From positions 1 to 64,000 of the forward strand of contig CP058998.1 of the NCBI GenBank assembly GCA_013426015.1: a DNA stretch of 64,000 nucleotides, written 5' to 3'. The notes under the pieces are model-generated. The model was given only the letters and a program-made list of their open reading frames with translations, was not told the origin of the DNA and searched no databases. This DNA comes from Candidatus Fermentimicrarchaeum limneticum. Its GTDB lineage: Archaea > Micrarchaeota > Micrarchaeia > Burarchaeales > Fermentimicrarchaeaceae. The position numbers were made by a program, and so were the translations under genes. Shown piece after piece: positions 43,741 through 52,400 of this stretch (its first letter is position 1; every line of letters begins with the position of its first letter).

Positions 43741-45279
43741 ATGGGAAAAATTCGGGTGCAGTCGATAATGAGCAAGGAGCTTGCGAAGAGGCCATTATTC
43801 GTAAGGCCGCCGGAACCGCCAGCAGAATACATCGCACTCGACCCGTCGAACTCAATCTACGTGGGGAAGACGAAAATATTCCATGTCCCCTTCAGCTGGT
43901 CCTACCAGTACCTGACCAACCCGCATATATGCATAGTTGGGATTACGGGCGCGGGCAAGTCATACTTCGTCAAAACTTTCCTCTCAAGAGCCGCATTCGT
44001 GTGGGGTAGCAATGCAATAATAATCGACTGGGCAGGGGAGTACAAGGCCTGGGTGAAGCAGGCAGGAGGGAGGATAATCTCGCTTGGCAAGGGGGACTTC
44101 ATCAACCTGATGGATCTGGGGGGCATGAAGCCTCTTGACAGGGTGAAGCAGATCGTAAGGACTCTGGAGATACTTACCGACATAGGCCAGTATCCCGAGC
44201 AGAGAAGGCTCACTGAGGAGGCCTTGGAGGAGACCTACAAGGAGGCAGGCTTCACTTTAAACGCGGTTGAGCAGAAGGGGTCGGACGGCAGGCCGCTCAC
44301 TCCGCCGACTCTTAAAGAAGTGGTTAAGATTCTTGAGGACAGGCTGAAGTCAGGGACATATGAATTTCCTGCTGAGCTTGAAAATGCGGTATACAGGCTG
44401 AGGAACTTCTGCAGGCCAGGTGAGGATTACTTCGCGCAGCAGAGCAGTGTCAAGCTGGAGGAGCTCACGGAAGTGGGGCTGGTTGACGTCGACATGAGCG
44501 GCCTTCCGGACGAGGTAATGAGGGGTCTTGCGGGTCTGTTCGTCCTCCAGTTCCTGAAGGAGAAGATGAGGGCTGCAGGATGGTCTGCCACAAAAGGACT
44601 CCGTGTGCTGGTGGTCCTTGACGAGGCGTGGAAGATAGCCAAGGATGAAAGATCAGATGCAATCATGATCGTGAGGGAGGGAAGAAAGTACAACTTCGGA
44701 CTGATAGTGGCCTCGCAGAACCCCACAGATATTCATGAGGCAATCTTCTCCAACGTGGGAACGTCATTCATACTGAGGGTCAAATTCCAGAAATTCCTGG
44801 ATTACCTACAGGGCTCGCTCAACTTCAGCGATTTCATGAGAGCGGAGATAAGCAAGTTCGGTGTCGGTCAATGTGCTGTGAACATGGCATTCCAGACCAG
44901 CACCAAGTTCCCGGAAACCTTCGTGCTTGAGAAAATTCATGGTGAGGAGCCTCTTGAGGAGTACTTCCTGGACGTGGAATCCATCCTCTCGCAGGCTCAG
45001 ATGGCAGATGAAGAAGTGCCGAAGAACTATTCGTTCGAGAAGAACGAGCTCAAGAACAAACTCACGGAGTTCGGGATGGACGACATACACGCAACAGAGC
45101 TCATCACCATCTTCAACAAGGGGAACAAGCACATGGACTTACTCAGCTTCGTTGAGTTTCTGGAGAACAACGAGCTGGCGAGGTCCAACATAACCTCCTT
45201 CCTCAAAGTAGTTGGAATGGAGGATTCGATGATAATCGACATATTCAACAGGATAGATTCGGGAGAACGGAGTGTGTAG
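43741..45279 (+). CDS. VirB4/HerA-type secretion ATPase
   Basis: A 512-residue P-loop ATPase. Walker A is GITGAGKS (67-74), Walker B LVVLDEAW (290-297) and SQNPTDIHEAIF (325-336) is the conserved sensor region. The order IIIDWAGEYKAW (93-104) after Walker A is as in VirB4/TraC/HerA proteins. It lacks the long N-terminal domain of bacterial VirB4 and instead begins almost directly at the ATPase. A C-terminal helical domain (about 431-512, FEKNELKNKLTEFGM) recurs as a separate gene immediately downstream. It likely powers pilus assembly or substrate transport. Confidence 0.85.
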   Translation: MGKIRVQSIMSKELAKRPLFVRPPEPPAEYIALDPSNSIYVGKTKIFHVPFSWSYQYLTNPHICIVGITGAGKSYFVKTFLSRAAFVWGSNAIIIDWAGEYKAWVKQAGGRIISLGKGDFINLMDLGGMKPLDRVKQIVRTLEILTDIGQYPEQRRLTEEALEETYKEAGFTLNAVEQKGSDGRPLTPPTLKEVVKILEDRLKSGTYEFPAELENAVYRLRNFCRPGEDYFAQQSSVKLEELTEVGLVDVDMSGLPDEVMRGLAGLFVLQFLKEKMRAAGWSATKGLRVLVVLDEAWKIAKDERSDAIMIVREGRKYNFGLIVASQNPTDIHEAIFSNVGTSFILRVKFQKFLDYLQGSLNFSDFMRAEISKFGVGQCAVNMAFQTSTKFPETFVLEKIHGEEPLEEYFLDVESILSQAQMADEEVPKNYSFEKNELKNKLTEFGMDDIHATELITIFNKGNKHMDLLSFVEFLENNELARSNITSFLKVVGMEDSMIIDIFNRIDSGERSV

Positions 45280-45282
45280 CAG

Positions 45283-45582
45283 ATGGCAAAAACATGCACG
45301 TTTGAGAAAAGTGAATTGAGAAGGAGGCTCAAGTTCTTCGGTCTCAGCGACGCGCACCTAGAGGAGGTAATGAGTTTGTTTGACAAGAAGAACAAGAGAA
45401 TGGATGTCGTCATGTTCGTGCTGACGCTTGAAAAATACGGCGCCAGCAGGGCGCAGATAACCAGTTTCCTAGAGGACTTGGGTATTGAGAAGACTACGCT
45501 CATCACAATATTCTCAAAAGCAGATTCCAAGAAGGCTGGTATGGATGACAGGAAGATTCAGGAGGTCATTCTGAAGAGTTGA
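45283..45582 (+). CDS. Stand-alone homologue of the ATPase C-terminal domain
   Basis: A 99-residue soluble, helical protein that aligns end to end with the last 83 residues of the preceding ATPase: FEKSELRRRLKFFGLSDAHL against FEKNELKNKLTEFGMDDIHA, and RAQITSFLEDLGIEK against RSNITSFLKVVGMED. It starts four bases after the ATPase stop. A free copy of an oligomerisation or docking domain could regulate ATPase assembly or occupy alternate positions in a ring. No other relative is recognised. Confidence 0.72.
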   Translation: MAKTCTFEKSELRRRLKFFGLSDAHLEEVMSLFDKKNKRMDVVMFVLTLEKYGASRAQITSFLEDLGIEKTTLITIFSKADSKKAGMDDRKIQEVILKS

Positions 45583-45586
45583 TAGG

Positions 45587-45952
45587 ATGAAGGGAAAATC
45601 GGTATGCGTGGTCTGCAGGCAGGAGAAGAAAGGTGAAAGGATAGAAGATGACATCTACATAGAAACTGTAAGAAATATAAAAAGGAAACTCGGCATAGTG
45701 CAGAACAACGTTCTCGTAGTGTGCAAGGACTGCACGCAGAAGGCAGAGGAGAAGCGGCGCAGGTTTGAGAGGACGCTGATGACATGGAGCATTCTGGCTG
45801 CATTGGTTTTTGTGGTTTTTCTTTTCATGTCATTCTCGCTGAACTCAATACTGCTGGGCCTCGTGGCTGCGTTCTTCTTTATACTGTTTGCAATGACATC
45901 ATATTTCCCGAAGGTTGAGAAACATGGAAAAGAAAGAAGAACCGCCCGCTGA
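45587..45952 (+). CDS. Zinc-ribbon protein with two C-terminal TM helices
   Basis: A 121-residue protein. The N-terminal 50 or so residues have CVVC (7-10) and CKDC (47-50), a zinc-binding pair spaced by a helical insert. Two TM helices (about 65-85 and 88-108) and a basic tail follow. The zinc domain is probably cytoplasmic. Its place between the ATPase-associated gene and a winged-helix protein suggests a membrane-tethered part of the same machine. It overlaps the next gene by 29 bases. Confidence 0.65.
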   Translation: MKGKSVCVVCRQEKKGERIEDDIYIETVRNIKRKLGIVQNNVLVVCKDCTQKAEEKRRRFERTLMTWSILAALVFVVFLFMSFSLNSILLGLVAAFFFILFAMTSYFPKVEKHGKERRTAR

Positions 45953-46697
45953 GAAGAAGGAGCAGAAGAAGGATGCGAAGGAGGAAGTTTCCGTCCCCCA
46001 AATCTCAGGTTTCAAGCTGCCTGCAGTAAGGAAGGGCGACTTGACCCGCATAGCCAGCACACTCTCCTCCCTGAGCTCGATACAGCTTGCTGTCGAGTCG
46101 GACTACGTGGCTGCTTTGAATGTTGAGAGCAGAGACATAAAGAAGAACCCTTACCTCTTCTCAACAATATACTTCCGGCCAACTGAAATAGAAATTATAT
46201 ACTCTGTAGTGCCCGGCATCAGCCTCAGGAAGAGGAAGATAGAAGTTTTGAAGCACTTCCTAAATGCCCTGACGCTGGTTGAAGATGAGTACGAAATAAA
46301 CCACAAGCAGTTTTACCAGGTTATAAGAAGCGCCCTTACAGAGATAACCGAATTCGCGGCATCCACCTATGACGAGATATACTCCAAATACGACATACTT
46401 AACAATGAATTCCTGTCCCAGCAGAAGAAGATAGAGAACCTCACTGCCTCCCTTTCCAAGACTACGAATGAGACCCTTGAGCTGAAGGCCAAGAACGATG
46501 AGCTCCTTCTGAGGCTCAAGCAGGTTGAGTCACCTTCAGATGACGTCCTGAAGGTGAAAATACAGGAATGGCTTGAGCTGCACCACAACGAGATAAATAT
46601 CAGCGAGTTCGCCAAGACATACAACATCCTGGAATCGCGCGTTGAGCATCTTCTGAATTCCATGGTCATGCAGGGCTATCTGGAGTCAATCGGGTGA
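45924..46697 (+). CDS. Coiled-coil protein with C-terminal winged helix
   Basis: A 257-residue soluble protein starting at ATG 45924 (AAGGTTGAG upstream; TTG 45915 is an alternative). A lysine- and glutamate-rich head is followed by an alpha/beta domain (about 25-120, with NPYLFSTIYFRPTEIEIIYS), a coiled coil (about 150-200, QQKKIENLTASLSK) and a C-terminal winged-helix-like segment (HHNEINISEFAKTYNILESR). It could be a cytoplasmic adaptor or a regulator of the locus. The winged helix may bind DNA or protein. Confidence 0.6.
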   Translation: MEKKEEPPAEKKEQKKDAKEEVSVPQISGFKLPAVRKGDLTRIASTLSSLSSIQLAVESDYVAALNVESRDIKKNPYLFSTIYFRPTEIEIIYSVVPGISLRKRKIEVLKHFLNALTLVEDEYEINHKQFYQVIRSALTEITEFAASTYDEIYSKYDILNNEFLSQQKKIENLTASLSKTTNETLELKAKNDELLLRLKQVESPSDDVLKVKIQEWLELHHNEINISEFAKTYNILESRVEHLLNSMVMQGYLESIG

Positions 46698-46701
46698 TAT
46701 A

Positions 46702-46905
46702 ATGGAACAAATCCCAGATAGCAGCATACTTGAATCCAAGGTTAGGAAGGAAACCTACCTCCTCCGTACAAGAAAGAGATTCCAGAACATAAAGCGTTTT
46801 CTCGTACTGCGCAAGTACAGGGAAGAGGAAGGTGCGTTGAGGGAAAAATTGCTATCCCTGCTAAAGAAATACGGGATTAAGATACCGGCAGAGGGCAATA
46901 AATGA
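46702..46905 (+). CDS. Small basic helical protein
   Basis: A 67-residue, lysine- and arginine-rich, helical protein (RKETYLLRTRKRFQNIKRF, then EEGALREKLLSLLKKYGIK). It is sandwiched between larger genes, starts four bases after the previous stop and overlaps the next start by four bases (ATGA), so expression is coupled on both sides. No family recognised. Conserved spacing and coupling argue for a real gene. Confidence 0.55.
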   Translation: MEQIPDSSILESKVRKETYLLRTRKRFQNIKRFLVLRKYREEEGALREKLLSLLKKYGIKIPAEGNK

Positions 46906-49337
46906 ACATAAAAAAAATAGTCCTAATCGCAGTAGTCCTACTTATAGCAGTAGTCGCCGTTATGTACCTGCTCATAATAATATCGCAACCCCCCAAGCCA
47001 CCGCCCCTCAACGTGACCTCCAGCTTGGAATTCACGGTCATAGACTCCGGAGTGCTGGATTACGGAATTGAAAAGCAAAGTTACGGCAGAGTCGGCGGCA
47101 TAGAGCGGAGGGACGTGGCATACATACTATCGCAGGTGACTGGAAAGTACATCAAGGATGTGGATATAAACGTAGAACTTTTTGAAGACCAAATACCCAA
47201 GGATATCTACCTGCTGGATTACTCAAGTGCAGATTTTCGTGGCTGTATCGAATGCGAGGGTCTGCCCGAATTCCGCGATTCGCTGGAGAAAAGCCTAAAG
47301 ACCTACGGTCTGCTGGACCAGAATGCCACGCTCAACCAGATTAAGATACATCAGCTGGATTCGCTCACCCGCAGGTCAGTGCTCATAGTGCCGACAGGTA
47401 AGATACCGAGCCAGCTTGTCGGTCTTGAGAGCGGCCCCGACCTTTCCGAACTTATGAAAAAAGGATTCGTCATCATATTCATAGGAAGCGAGCTCCGCCA
47501 GTCGCTAAAGCGGAACGGGGAAGTCCTCACAATACCGACTGGCAACCTCCGCAAATACAACATAAGCTACCAGGAGCGGTCCGACCTGAATACAATGCCA
47601 CCCTTTAAGCTGAAAAGTCCCGCCTTCATCATCTCAAACAATGTCGTATACGGCTCCATGTCTGTCGTGAAAAACTATGACGGCTACTTCTTCGTGCTTC
47701 CAAGAAGTATTGATATCGGCTGGAACTCAAACGGAACCGATGCAGCCGAGGATGTGACGCGGGTCATATATGAGGTTGCTTGGCAGAGGTCACTCACAGA
47801 CGGCAGTCTGCACCTCAATTCATCAGAAATAAAGGAGTCGGAATCAAACAGATCCATGATATTCCTGAAACCGTATCCCAACGTCGAAGGATGGGCCAGG
47901 ATATATATTTTAACAAACACTTCCAACAACGTCCCGTTCTATTCCGTGTCTGAACGCCGAATAACAAGAACAGTCTACGGTACGATGGGGCATAAATCCA
48001 CCGCAGCCAGGGGAGAGGGTGACTTCACAATAGCCTTCCAGCTTGCTGTCAACTTCACAAAACCAAAGGATGCTAACATAAGCGTTGTGATATACGATGA
48101 GGATATGGGGTTTGTTGGAAGGCAGCTTGCCCAAAGGGACATAAAGCTAAGCCAGGGCCAGTACTCCTTCTCCAGCAATTTTATTGTTGACCTTAATAGC
48201 GGCAGGTACATCCTCAAAGCAGAGGATGACGAAGGCTATGTATACGCCCAGTCACTGCTGTACGTGCCGCCGATACTGCTGATGTTCGACGTACCACGTC
48301 CTTACTGGGATATGGAGCCTCAGATTATACCATTCAGGGTAGTGTTGGAGGCAGATCCGTTGCTGGAGGGAAGCTCCCCAGCACCGCTGGTAAACAGAAG
48401 AGTTTTCGTAAATGTCAACCGTTCCCCAAATGTTAACATCTTCAGCAGTCCCACCCCTCTCACAACGGATGCGGGGGGCAGGTTCAACTACACACCACCC
48501 AGCGGATATGTGTTCGATTACGGCGAGTACACTTTCAAGGTTAATGTGAGCGGCGAGGTACTGACCATCAATGCGAAAAGAACTAAAACTGCTGGCTGGT
48601 TCGATAACCCCATCAATGTAGTCATAGTCATATTCATTATCATCATCGGGGTTGCGGGAGTCCTGCTTAGAAGACCTGAGAAACCTCTCTACACAATTGA
48701 CGTGCCGGATTTCCCACCTCTTGAGAAAGTCGTAATCCCCATCTCCAAATTCTCAGTTCTGAGCCTCTTCGACTCTGTGAACAAGGAGTACAAATGGAAC
48801 TTCATGCCGCTCAGCGCGCAGGAGCTCAAGAACGAGATGAGGAGGAAAATAACCCATAAGGGAGTACCAATTCTGATAACGGACTACAATCTTGACAGGG
48901 TGCTGAACGAGCTGATTGAAAGCGGTGACGTGGTTAAAGCATTGAACTTGTACGGACTTAAACAGTGGGAAAGCAAGGGTGGAAGGAGCATTGGGTACCT
49001 GGCCTTGTTCAGGCTGCTCAGGAATTTCTTCATAAACAACGCAATACCTTTCACTGACCTGAATGAGAGGAAGGACTGCGACATATTCGCAACTGTGAAA
49101 GGCGAGGGCGTGTGCATCCACATATACACCGACGAGAACACGTTCAGAAAAGCCCTCAAGCTCATCTCTGCGGGGAAAAACTTCGTAATCTTTGAAAGCA
49201 AGAGGGAGATGGACGAGGTTGTAAAGAAACTCGAACTTTCGTACACGCCCACTGCAATCATACTAAAATCAGAAATAAGCAGCGGCTCCATCATGCTGAC
49301 CCAACCTGGGAGCTTTGGAGTGATACTGGGGAGGTAG
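46902..49337 (+). CDS. Large bitopic protein: external region and cytoplasmic tail
   Basis: An 811-residue protein. It has an N-terminal TM helix (about 5-30), a 530-residue external region rich in beta structure, a second TM helix (about 568-588, INVVIVIFIIIIGVAGVLL) and a 220-residue cytoplasmic domain. That domain begins EKPLYTIDVPDFPPLEKVV and includes DCDIFATVKGEGVCIHIY and a run of mixed alpha/beta structure. The external region includes LLDYSSADFRGCIECEG and an Ig-like segment (about 470-560). The double-TM layout could link outside contacts to the ATPase side. The last 16 bases plus 19 downstream bases are tandemly duplicated. Confidence 0.65.
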   Translation: MNIKKIVLIAVVLLIAVVAVMYLLIIISQPPKPPPLNVTSSLEFTVIDSGVLDYGIEKQSYGRVGGIERRDVAYILSQVTGKYIKDVDINVELFEDQIPKDIYLLDYSSADFRGCIECEGLPEFRDSLEKSLKTYGLLDQNATLNQIKIHQLDSLTRRSVLIVPTGKIPSQLVGLESGPDLSELMKKGFVIIFIGSELRQSLKRNGEVLTIPTGNLRKYNISYQERSDLNTMPPFKLKSPAFIISNNVVYGSMSVVKNYDGYFFVLPRSIDIGWNSNGTDAAEDVTRVIYEVAWQRSLTDGSLHLNSSEIKESESNRSMIFLKPYPNVEGWARIYILTNTSNNVPFYSVSERRITRTVYGTMGHKSTAARGEGDFTIAFQLAVNFTKPKDANISVVIYDEDMGFVGRQLAQRDIKLSQGQYSFSSNFIVDLNSGRYILKAEDDEGYVYAQSLLYVPPILLMFDVPRPYWDMEPQIIPFRVVLEADPLLEGSSPAPLVNRRVFVNVNRSPNVNIFSSPTPLTTDAGGRFNYTPPSGYVFDYGEYTFKVNVSGEVLTINAKRTKTAGWFDNPINVVIVIFIIIIGVAGVLLRRPEKPLYTIDVPDFPPLEKVVIPISKFSVLSLFDSVNKEYKWNFMPLSAQELKNEMRRKITHKGVPILITDYNLDRVLNELIESGDVVKALNLYGLKQWESKGGRSIGYLALFRLLRNFFINNAIPFTDLNERKDCDIFATVKGEGVCIHIYTDENTFRKALKLISAGKNFVIFESKREMDEVVKKLELSYTPTAIILKSEISSGSIMLTQPGSFGVILGR

Positions 49338-49391
49338 CGCAAGGTTAAATAATCAAGATACTGGGGAGGTAGCGCAAGGTTAAATAATCAA
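49322..49391 (+). repeat. Perfect 35-bp tandem duplication spanning a stop codon and TATA box
   Basis: Two adjacent identical copies (49322-49356 and 49357-49391) of a 35-base unit starting GATACTGGGGAGGTAGCGCA. The first copy encodes the end of the 811-residue protein including its TAG stop. Each copy contains TTAAATAAT (49345-49353 and 49380-49388); the second lies 29-37 bases before ATG 49417 and is the probable promoter of the giant-protein gene. Confidence 0.9.
49380..49388 (+). promoter_or_regulatory. TATA box of the giant surface-protein gene
   Basis: TTAAATAAT, 29-37 bases before ATG 49417. An identical element sits 35 bases further upstream because of the tandem duplication, so two start sites are possible. 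Confidence 0.45.
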
Positions 49392-49416
49392 TTAACATAA
49401 ATATAGTAGTGGTTGT

Positions 49417-52400
49417 ATGGAAATACTCCGTTCAAACGTGAAGAGAATCCTACTCCTTGCATTGGTAACCGTTTTCCTCACCTCCCTGGCGTTTTCTCTT
49501 AGCCCGGTATCCTATCTAACCCAAACAACGAATGTGGCATCACCGCAGAATATTGGAACAGGCATCACATTCACGTGCACATACACAAATGATTCCGGAG
49601 TTACCATCACAACAGGGACAGTGCAACTGTTCGTAGATGGAGCATTGAAAGCCACTTCCGCAGTCGGTACCGTCAGTTGGGGGTATACATTCGGTGTTGG
49701 TGAGTCCGGAACGCATACATGGTCCTGCTCAGCAACTGATGCTTTCTACAACGCGCAGAATGTCGGTCCTTCTAATTACGTGATAAACCCGACGTACTGC
49801 AGCATCTCTTGGGCGTCGACTGCGAACTACAAGGACGGCTACTACAAGGTGAAGACAGGGAACAATTATGATGTTGCCGTCCAGCTCAACCCTGCAGTAG
49901 CTGGACTTTCATTCAGCATATTTGACCCATGGGGTGGATCAAAGCCAGCAACGGACTTTGGAGGCGGAAAATACGGAGCAACCTTCGGGACAGCTGGTGT
50001 AGCACCCGGCAAATACAGTTCCATCAGTGCGGCAACTCCCGAATGCATCGGCGGGGGCCTTGCCGTTTCCTCTATAGCATCTACGCCGCTCAACGTGTCG
50101 CACAACGACCCTGCCAAGATTGTCGTCACCTCAGGCGCAATCCCTGACAAAAACCAGAACGACCTATTCTCCATAACCATCCAGATACAGGACGCGAACG
50201 GCTACTTATGCGATGGCAGCTACGACGGAGAAGCATTTGTATCCATTGAGAATCCTGTGGGTTCTGCACAATATGAAAAGAGCGTGGGTATATACCAGGA
50301 GCGATACAACACCACCGGAAAAGTCCCGCCGGATTACAACCCCAAGGACTGCACGCTCAGTAGCGCTTCAAACTGCTTCTTCATATTCACTGAAACTGAC
50401 GGAGCGACAACCACCTTCAATCTTCTGGCCTACCCCTGGCCGCAGATGCCAGATGGTTCAATAAATAGGCTTATAGGCATTGACAACTTCGTAAGGGAGG
50501 TTACTGTGAAGCTACCAAGTGATGGTGACGTTAATAATCTGGATATTTCGGAGAGCGGCACGCTTTCCGATAACATTAAAGTCACGGTTAACTACACTGC
50601 GCCTCCGGTGCCTGAAGCAAAAAGTTTCAGGGTCACTGTCACCCCACCCAGCATAAAGTCCGGGGATGCTTTTGATATAACAATCCAAGCAGTATTCCCG
50701 AATGGGCAGATAGATGATTCATACAGCGATGATGTAATCATAAGAAGGGAGCCGCGTCCCGAAATTTCTCTTTCTGTATACAAAGACATTCAAACTGTCA
50801 CGCTTGTCGGTGGAGTTTACACATATTCAGAAACTGTTGCCGATTCAAAGCTCGATTTCAACTACAGCGGTCTTTATAGGATATCCGCATTACAGCATGA
50901 CGACCCCACAATGAAAGGAGCTGCCTCGCTCAGTGTGGCAAGCTCCGGCTTATCCGGTCTGTACATTGTCGTGAATCCACCGGCAGTTTTCACCGGCATT
51001 CTTTTTGATGTAAGTGCAACAGTCAAGGACGCTGCGAATAATACGGTCACCAACTTCACAGGTCAGCTGAATATGTCGTGTCCCCCGCTGTCCACCTTCC
51101 CAGTTAACAAAACAGTGAACATCACATCGCACGATTTTGGGGTGGCTTCGTTCCTGAGAATACTGGCAAATACCAGCGGCACCGTGACATGCAGGATAGA
51201 CGTTTACGATGCGGACACCCAAACCACCAAGACATTCAACTTCGACGTCATAATGATCCAACCGACAGCGTGCGTCAATTTCTCCATACAACCAACCCCA
51301 ACTGTCAACCCGCCTGCAGACGTGGCGGTAAGCACGTCCACCATCCCACCAGTCAACGACGTCATGAAGCACAATCTTGAAATTGGCAATAGTCTGATAG
51401 GCTACAACCCTGCAACAGGGGAACTTGAAGGTAACTACAGCATCTGCCTGGAGAGTTACTATGGCGGAACAATGTGCTTCAACAACACGGAGGCCCAGTT
51501 TGACAAAACTCCTGTCTCCGTGTGCGTTAAGGAATTCATCTACAACCCGGAGGCGGACCTCAGGATTTCAGATAGGATAAACTACAACGGAACTGCGGAC
51601 CTAGACGAGACTTTCAAACACCCGGAGGTGCTGTGGGGCTGGGGTTACAAGGCTTTTGACTCAGCAACAGACGGCACCCCAAGCGTGTGTGTGGGGGCAG
51701 ACAGATACGACGTGGAGTTTAGACCAACCACCCCACTTTACACGGACTACTTCAACATAACAGTCACGCTTCCGCTGACTTCTCTGGAGCCGTACAACAT
51801 AACGAACGAATCCATCCTCAACCCGCATGAGCTGCGTTCTCCAGAAGCTTTGCTTGTCCTTGATGAGAAGAACAACGGAAGGCTTGCAAAATTCGAACTA
51901 AGTCCGCCTAACACGCTGATTGAGGCGTACAATGCCTTGATAGGCGGCACCCCAATACCCGGCGCAACCCCGCTAACAGGGGCAAACGCCCAGTCAATTG
52001 CATACGACAACAGGGGTAACCTCTTCATTGCGCTCTCCAACTCACCGAAAGTGCAGGTTTTGAAAATGGTCAGGATGAACCCCCCAACGCTTCATTTCTC
52101 AACCGAATTCGAAACCATTACGTCAGACGGGCAGTACTTCTTCCCATATGCCATTGATACTGATACGTGGGGCAATGTGTATGTGTTGGGCAACACATTG
52201 CCAGATGACCCGGATAACCATATCTGTATAAATGTTTACGACAAGGACTTCAAACTAAACGTCAGCAACAACTGCTCAGAAAAATTCGAGGGAACGGTGA
52301 GAGACATAGCAGTGACGGAGGATGGTGCCTCCATCTTCATTGTCAGGGATAAGCAAATGCGATGCGATCCCCTGTGCTACTGGGTTGGAGACTCCTACAT

